A stretch of 11,620 bases of DNA from Lysobacterales bacterium UBA5700 (lineage in GTDB: Bacteria > Pseudomonadota > Gammaproteobacteria > Xanthomonadales > Xanthomonadaceae). Position numbers and translations under genes: made by a program. Position 1 is the stretch's first letter; each line of letters opens with the position of its first letter. Where the stretch lies: NCBI GenBank assembly GCA_002420085.1, contig DIHI01000114.1:19075-30694 (forward strand), written 5' to 3'. Shown piece by piece: positions 6,054 to 11,620 of this stretch. The notes below the pieces were generated by a model. That model was not told the origin of the DNA. It searched no databases and was given only the letters and a program-made list of their open reading frames with translations.

Positions 6054-7942
6054 GTCGAAAGACGGTGCGACGCCGGGGTTGTCGGCGATTGTGCCCGTTC
6101 CGCAGGCTCGGTGCCGTGCAGTGTGGCGTAGATTCGCTCGGCCAGCCCGGCACTGACGCCCGGTGCCCGCGCGATCTCGTCCGGACCGGCGGCACGCAAC
6201 CCCTCCAGACCACCGAAATGGCGCAGCAGGGCGGCTCTGCGACGCGGCCCGATGCCCGGAATATCCTCCAGCCGACTGGTCCGCCGAAGCTTGGCCCGCC
6301 GAGCACGGTGTCCGGCAATCGCGAATCGGTGGGCTTCGTCGCGCACCTGCTGGATCAATTGCAGGGCCGGCGATGCTGCACCCGGACGGCATTCGTGCCG
6401 ATCGCCGAGGCCGTCATCGACGATCAGCGTCTCAGCGCCGGCCTTGCGCGCCTCGCCCTTGGCCACGCCGACCACACGCAGTCCGGACAGGCCGAGCCGG
6501 GTCAGCACGAGCCGGGCACGAGCGAGTTGGCCCTTGCCGCCATCGATCAGCAGCAGATCCGGCGCGATGCCGCCTTCGACCACCTTGCGGAACCGCCGAA
6601 GCAGGGCCTCTTCCATCGCCGCGTAGTCGTCGCCGGGTGCCGCCGTTGCGATGTTGAAACGCCGATACTGGTCGCGTCTCGGGCCGTCGCCATCGAACAC
6701 CACACAGGCGGCAATGGTGGCTTCGCCCTGGGTGTGGCTGATGTCGAAGCACTCGATCCGCTCGGGTGGACCAGCCAGACCGAGCAACTCGGCGAGCGCC
6801 TCGCGACGACGCTGCTGGCCGGCGTGGCTGTCCAGTTCGCCGGCCAGCGTCAGTTCGGCATTGCGGCTGGCGAGCGCCAGGAAGCCGGCACGCTCGCCGC
6901 GCACCCGATGCCGCAACAACACCCGACGGCCGCTCTTCTCGCTCAGCATGGCTTGCAGCGCCTCGCCATCATCGAGGGCGCGATCGAGCACGATCTCGGG
7001 CGGCGGAACCAGGTCCAGGTAGTGCTGACCGACGAACGCAGCCAGGATCGCCGCCGGATCGTCCTCACCATTGCAGCGTGGCAGGAAGGTTCGGGTGCCG
7101 CGATTGCTGCCATCGCGGAAACTGGTCAGCGCGACGCAGGCGCGGCCCGCCGAGACCACACAGGCGATCACGTCCAGATCGGAAGGATGGCCATCGACGA
7201 ACTGCTTGGCCTGGACCGCCCGCAGGTCGGTGATCCGATCGCGCCAGCGGGCGGCCGTCTCGAAATCAAGAGCATCGCTGGCCGACTCCATCCGGTGGCC
7301 GAACTCGACGATCAGGGCATCACTCCGGCCCTCCAGAAAATCGACCGCCTGACGGATGCGCTCCTGATAGTCGTGTTCGGATACCAGACCGACGCAGGGA
7401 CCGCTGCAACGACCGATCTGGTATTGCAGGCACGGCCGGCTGCGGTTGCGGAACACCGTGTCCGGACAGCCACGCAGACCGAACAACCGATGCAGGGCGG
7501 TGATCGCCTCGCGCACCGCGATCACGCTCGGATATGGCCCGAACAGCCGACCGGCGGTCTTGCGCTGCCCCCGATAGAAGCCCAGGCGCGGCCACTGGTG
7601 CTCGGACAGATGGATGTAGGGATAGCTCTTGTCGTCGCGCAGCAGCACGTTGTAGCGCGGCTTGTGCGCCTTGATCAGGCGGTTCTCAAGCAACAGGGCT
7701 TCGGCTTCGGTGCGGGTGACGGTCACCTCGATGGCGGCGATCCGGGCGACCATGTGCTGGATGCGCAACGACGGCGAACCGGTGAAATAACTGGCGACCC
7801 GGGCCTTGAGCGAGGCCGCCTTTCCGATGTACAGCAGTTCGCCCTCGGCATCGATCATGCGATAGACGCCGGGTGCCGTGGTCAGCCCACGCAGGAAACG
7901 CTTGCTGTCGAACACCGGTGCGGATGGCGGGCTTGCAGGCAT
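6050..7942 (-). CDS. uvrC: Excinuclease ABC subunit C
   Basis: UvrC makes both incisions around bulky DNA lesions after UvrA and UvrB have loaded, in the cytosol. The 630-residue protein is full length and shows all domains in order. The GIY-YIG nuclease has GVYRM (25-29), LYIGKA (37-42), Arg48 and catalytic Glu86. A Cys cluster C159, C171, C179, C183 follows, the position of the iron-sulfur ligands reported for UvrC. The UvrB-binding UVR motif is at about 218-240. The RNase H-like 5'-incision domain has IECFDISH (396-403), and its residues D400, D439, D467 and H539 match E. coli D399, D438, D466 and H538 with an offset of one. Two helix-hairpin-helix motifs follow (IPGIGPRRRAALLRHFG 561-577 and about 585-608). 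The last 20 residues are a low-complexity tail. It is coupled to pgsA by a 4-nt overlap. The upstream neighbour uvrY seen in enterics is absent. Confidence 0.98.
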   Translation of the reverse strand: MPASPPSAPVFDSKRFLRGLTTAPGVYRMIDAEGELLYIGKAASLKARVASYFTGSPSLRIQHMVARIAAIEVTVTRTEAEALLLENRLIKAHKPRYNVLLRDDKSYPYIHLSEHQWPRLGFYRGQRKTAGRLFGPYPSVIAVREAITALHRLFGLRGCPDTVFRNRSRPCLQYQIGRCSGPCVGLVSEHDYQERIRQAVDFLEGRSDALIVEFGHRMESASDALDFETAARWRDRITDLRAVQAKQFVDGHPSDLDVIACVVSAGRACVALTSFRDGSNRGTRTFLPRCNGEDDPAAILAAFVGQHYLDLVPPPEIVLDRALDDGEALQAMLSEKSGRRVLLRHRVRGERAGFLALASRNAELTLAGELDSHAGQQRRREALAELLGLAGPPERIECFDISHTQGEATIAACVVFDGDGPRRDQYRRFNIATAAPGDDYAAMEEALLRRFRKVVEGGIAPDLLLIDGGKGQLARARLVLTRLGLSGLRVVGVAKGEARKAGAETLIVDDGLGDRHECRPGAASPALQLIQQVRDEAHRFAIAGHRARRAKLRRTSRLEDIPGIGPRRRAALLRHFGGLEGLRAAGPDEIARAPGVSAGLAERIYATLHGTEPAERAQSPTTPASHRLST

Positions 7943-8281
7943 GATTCACGACGTCAGACAGGGTCCAGGACGGACAGCGGCAACCGGCAGTCGAACCGGC
8001 CGAGCAGCGGGATCGACAGCCCACTGGCGGCCGGCCGACCCGATTCGCGGGTGCCGACATCCGGGCGGCGCGACTCCGATCCGATCAGCACGCGAGGGCT
8101 ACCCGAGTTGACCGTGTCGCAGCGAGTCATGGTGGCACGATCGCCCGATGCTGTCGATTTCACTCCGCTGCCCGCGCCCCCCGACGGAGCGGCGGCGCCC
8201 GCCTGCCGACCCGGTACGGCGATCGCCCGTGCAATCCTGACACCACCCGAACCTGGGCCGGCGACCGTGCCACCGGTCATG

Positions 8282-8310
8282 TAGACAATCTGATATCTTT
8301 TTAATATCAT
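8282..8310 (+). promoter_or_regulatory. Sigma-70 promoter for the SPFH gene
   Basis: TAGACA (8282-8287, 5 of 6 to TTGACA) and TATCAT (8305-8310, 5 of 6 to TATAAT) are separated by exactly 17 nt. They lie in the most AT-rich stretch of the window. Transcription would start near 8317, leaving a leader of about 165 nt before the SPFH ATG. Confidence 0.6.
8291..8309. promoter_or_regulatory. Inverted repeat overlapping the promoter, candidate operator
   Basis: TGATAT (8291-8296) and ATATCA (8304-8309) are perfect inverted half-sites with a 7-nt spacer. They cover the spacer and most of the -10 element of the promoter. A dimeric repressor bound here would block RNA polymerase. Which regulator would bind is not visible, and no regulator gene lies next to it. 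Confidence 0.4.
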
Positions 8311-8362
8311 TCTCGCGCAGGCCAGTATCCGTCCGACGGGTGCGACCGCACGCCATCGAAAT

Positions 8363-8385
8363 GGTCCAGACCAGCGTCCTGGACC
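8363..8385 (+). other. Hairpin in the SPFH leader
   Basis: GGTCCAG (8363-8369) and CTGGACC (8379-8385) form a perfect 7-bp stem with a 9-nt loop in the predicted 5' untranslated leader. No U-run follows, so it is not a standard terminator. It could stabilise the mRNA or have no role. Confidence 0.35.
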
Positions 8386-8481
8386 TGGGCAGAACCGAAA
8401 GCAATCGAAAACCGCATACAACGCGACATCCAAGCGACATCGACAACACCTTCCGTGTACCCATTCGAGAGGACAGCCACC

Positions 8482-9867
8482 ATGCGCGAACAACCCATTC
8501 ATTCCTGGCCCGGCATCCCGGTGCTGATCCTGTTGCTGGCTGCCCTGCCGGCCTGCATCTGGTGGTTCATCGACGCCGCGAACGGCAAGGACGTGCTGTC
8601 GGTGGTTGCGGCCATCCTGGCATTCATCGGGGTGCTGATCGCGATGGCCGGCTTCTACATGGTCGAGCCGAACCAGGCAGCGGTGCTGACCCTGTTCGGC
8701 AAGTACATCGGCACGGTCAAGGAAGCCGGCCTGCGCTACAACAACCCGTTCTATTCGGCCAAGAAGGTCAGCCTGCGGGTGCGCAACTTCGAGTCGGGAC
8801 GGCTCAAGGTCAACGAACTGGAGGGCAGCCCGATCGAGATCGCGGCCGTGATCGTCTGGAAGGTGGTCGATTCGGCCGAAGCGGTGTTCAACGTGGATGA
8901 CTACGAGAGCTTCGTCCACATCCAGTCCGAAGCGGCGCTGCGCTCGATGGCGACCAGCTACCCCTACGACCAGCACGAAGAAGGCCAGGTCGCGTTGCGC
9001 AGCCATTCCAACGAGATCAGTCAGCACCTCAAGCAACAGTTGGACGAGCGTCTGACCACCGCCGGTGTGGACGTCATCGAAGCGCGCATCAGCCACCTCG
9101 CCTATGCCTCGGAAATCGCCCAGGCGATGTTGCAGCGCCAGCAGGCCAATGCCGTGGTCGCCGCCCGTACCCGGATCGTATTCGGGGCCGTCAGCATGGT
9201 CGAGATGGCCCTGGCTGAACTGGCCAAGAGCGGCGTGGTGGCGCTCGACGAAGAGCGCAAGGCGCAGCTGCTGCGCGATGCGGGCGATGCGCTGCCCGCG
9301 CACCGCGTGCTGCAGGCGCATCTCGACGAGATCCCCGCCGGATGGGCCGACGGCAATCGGTTCTCGTATCTCGACGTCGAGACCTTCCTTCCCGATAACC
9401 TGCTCGAATATTCCGACAAGATGAGCATGGCCTGGGCGCTCGAACTGCGGGTGCCGTTTCTCGATCCGCGGATGGTGGAGTTCGCCTTTCGCACGCCGTT
9501 CGCGGAGAAGCTCGGCCGCCGCGGCAGCAAGCTCCTTCTGCGCGACGCCTTCGCCGACCTGATTCCGGCCGAGAATCGGCGCGTCCCGAAGAAGGGCTTC
9601 AACGTTCCGCTCGGCGCCTGGATGCGGACGAAACTCGATCGCTATTTCGACGAACTGCTCCCGCGCGATTATGTCGAGCGCGAGGGGCTCTTTCGCCACG
9701 AATACATCACGCAGCTGCGGGAAGAGCATCGGAACGGCCGGCGCGACAACGCGTATGAGCTCTTCTCGATTCTGATCTTCGACGCGTGGTATCGGAAATA
9801 CATCACCCGAACCCTGCCTCGAAACGAGGGGGCAGGAAGATTGCGAGCGGGCCATCCAACGGGCTGA
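8482..9867 (+). CDS. SPFH/band-7 domain protein fused in frame to an asparagine-synthetase C-terminus (chimeric ORF)
   Basis: The start is the ATG at 8482, with AGAGGA (8468-8473) 8 nt upstream. A GTG at 8455 in the same frame lacks such a site. Residues 1-263 are an SPFH (stomatin/prohibitin/flotillin) membrane protein. Two hydrophobic helices lie at about 12-30 and 38-60, then [20 protein letters not shown] (58-77) opens the SPFH domain. It continues through [33 protein letters not shown] and [20 protein letters not shown] (205-224) to [10 protein letters not shown] normal family member would then end with a short VSNLLVVLC-type tail. Here the frame continues into about 198 residues of an AsnB-type synthetase. 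SPFH proteins organise inner-membrane microdomains and often partner with proteases. The SPFH part is nearly complete, and the rest is a fragment. I consider the fusion most likely an assembly join. Confidence 0.8.
   Translation: MREQPIHSWPGIPVLILLLAALPACIWWFIDAANGKDVLSVVAAILAFIGVLIAMAGFYMVEPNQAAVLTLFGKYIGTVKEAGLRYNNPFYSAKKVSLRVRNFESGRLKVNELEGSPIEIAAVIVWKVVDSAEAVFNVDDYESFVHIQSEAALRSMATSYPYDQHEEGQVALRSHSNEISQHLKQQLDERLTTAGVDVIEARISHLAYASEIAQAMLQRQQANAVVAARTRIVFGAVSMVEMALAELAKSGVVALDEERKAQLLRDAGDALPAHRVLQAHLDEIPAGWADGNRFSYLDVETFLPDNLLEYSDKMSMAWALELRVPFLDPRMVEFAFRTPFAEKLGRRGSKLLLRDAFADLIPAENRRVPKKGFNVPLGAWMRTKLDRYFDELLPRDYVEREGLFRHEYITQLREEHRNGRRDNAYELFSILIFDAWYRKYITRTLPRNEGAGRLRAGHPTG
9247..9276. 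other. Junction between the two genome segments (probable assembly chimera)
   Basis: Left of here the protein is SPFH up to LDEERKAQL, a segment where the real family reads on to the conserved C-terminus. Right of here it is asparagine synthetase. The bases encode EERKAQLL, a plausible residue string in both families at that point, so a short stretch of shared sequence could have caused a misjoin. Gene content and codon choice differ on the two sides. Confidence 0.65.
9274..9867 (+). pseudogene. Asparagine synthetase (AsnB type), C-terminal fragment
   Basis: This is the synthetase part of the chimeric frame, about 197 residues. Signature segments are [20 protein letters not shown] (parts of 293-312 in the fusion protein), [20 protein letters not shown], the [10 protein letters not shown] block, then [14 protein letters not shown] and a DAYELF-like end ([19 protein letters not shown]). 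Missing are the N-terminal Cys2 glutaminase domain and the SGGxDS pyrophosphate loop, so it cannot make asparagine or amidate anything. In its original genome it was probably a full gene of about 600 residues. AsnB-like proteins beside the dehydrogenase that follows are typical of O-antigen or exopolysaccharide clusters, where they amidate sugar acids. The frame ends at the TGA 9865-9867, right at the start of the hairpin repeat. Confidence 0.85.
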
Positions 9868-9967
9868 AGAGGAAAAACGGAATACACGGAAAAGACGGAA
9901 CAAACGGAGCCCGTATCTGAGGGGGCTGTTCGTTCGGTGATTTCCGGGGATTCCGTTTTTCTTCTTC
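9866..9967. repeat. Long imperfect hairpin built from 9-nt units
   Basis: An 18-nt arm (9866-9883) and its partner (9950-9967) are inverted copies with one mismatch. The interior pairs on as CGGAAA with TTTCCG. In the left arm the units ACGGAATAC, ACGGAAAAG, ACGGAACAA and ACGGAGCCC repeat with an exact 9-nt period (from 9877). The right arm shows TTCGGTGAT, TTCCGGGGA and TTCCGTTTT. The element fills the 121-bp gap between two plus-strand genes. It resembles the dispersed ACGGAA-rich intergenic palindromes I recall from many environmental genomes. It may also act as a terminator, since a T-run sits inside the right arm. Confidence 0.7.
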
Positions 9968-9988
9968 CGGCGATGTGCAAAGCGTCAT

Positions 9989-11620
<1,632 letters not shown>

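Larger units (their letters stand above)
7943..8481 (+). other. Intergenic stretch between divergent uvrC and the SPFH gene
   Basis: No gene is supported here. A 108-codon minus-strand frame (8280-7954) ends 11 nt before the uvrC start, but it has a biased Gly/Arg/Ser/Pro composition, no ribosome-binding site and no family I know. I treat it as chance, with perhaps a 15-20% chance of being a real hypothetical gene. The AT-rich island at 8281-8310 holds the promoter and inverted repeat listed separately. The leader 8317-8481 contains a short GTGC/GCAC hairpin and a 7-bp hairpin at 8363-8385. No repeat array, tRNA or mobile element is seen. Confidence 0.6.

Noticed and set aside
5181..6131. 316-codon plus-strand frame over the intron, tRNA and antisense to pgsA
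   Set aside because: It covers a structured RNA gene and mirrors pgsA, with no coding signal.
5924..8284. 786-codon plus-strand open frame antisense to uvrC and pgsA
   Set aside because: It is the mirror of two certain genes in GC-rich DNA. It has no family motifs and its composition is that of antisense translation.
8482..9867. A new functional fusion enzyme of SPFH and asparagine synthetase
   Set aside because: The synthetase part lacks the glutaminase and ATP-binding regions, the SPFH part lacks only its normal short tail, and the join falls at microhomology. A misjoin explains all three.
7954..9903. 649-codon minus-strand open frame across the intergenic region, SPFH and synthetase fragment
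   Set aside because: Most of it mirrors the SPFH and synthetase coding sequence. Only the last 108 codons lie in free sequence, and these show no support.

Overview
The window is GC-rich bacterial DNA and reads as two unequal parts. From 1 to about 9,260 it looks like the chromosome of a gammaproteobacterium, possibly near the Xanthomonadales. The main evidence is the block uvrC-pgsA-tRNA-Leu(UAA), which matches the E. coli order uvrC-pgsA-glyW-cysT-leuZ, together with a TesB thioesterase, a type II HutG, a DUF3293 protein and compact, overlapping genes. From about 9,270 to the end, gene content and codon choice change to Ala GCG-heavy coding. The genes there, an asparagine-synthetase tail and a two-domain dehydrogenase, are typical of surface-polysaccharide clusters.

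Layout. At 1-997 (minus) are N-formylglutamate deformylase and, downstream, the start of a small membrane protein cut by the window edge. A divergent 140-bp spacer leads to three plus-strand genes: tesB, a DUF2007-like single-span protein, and an ECF-type sigma factor with a large hydrophobic C-terminal region. The sigma gene converges on, and overlaps, a minus-strand DUF3293 gene, which follows a membrane-anchored TPR protein. Next on the minus strand come a tRNA-Leu(UAA) gene and the translationally coupled pair uvrC-pgsA. A non-coding stretch of about 540 bp contains a good sigma-70 promoter overlapped by an inverted repeat. It precedes an SPFH/band-7 membrane protein.

The most notable element is the tRNA-Leu(UAA) gene. 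It is interrupted after the first anticodon base by a 228-nt group I intron, at the same position as the classical cyanobacterial and plastid intron and with the same core layout. P1, P2, P4, P5, P7, P8 and P9 can all be paired by eye.

The second notable point is at about 9,250-9,276. The SPFH reading frame runs without a stop into the last ~200 residues of an AsnB-type asparagine synthetase that lacks its glutaminase and ATP-binding parts. A chimeric assembly join is the simplest explanation, so neighbourhood conclusions should not be carried across that point. Right of it, a ~100-bp imperfect hairpin built of 9-nt units separates the synthetase stop from the dehydrogenase/Gfo-Idh-MocA gene, which runs off the window.
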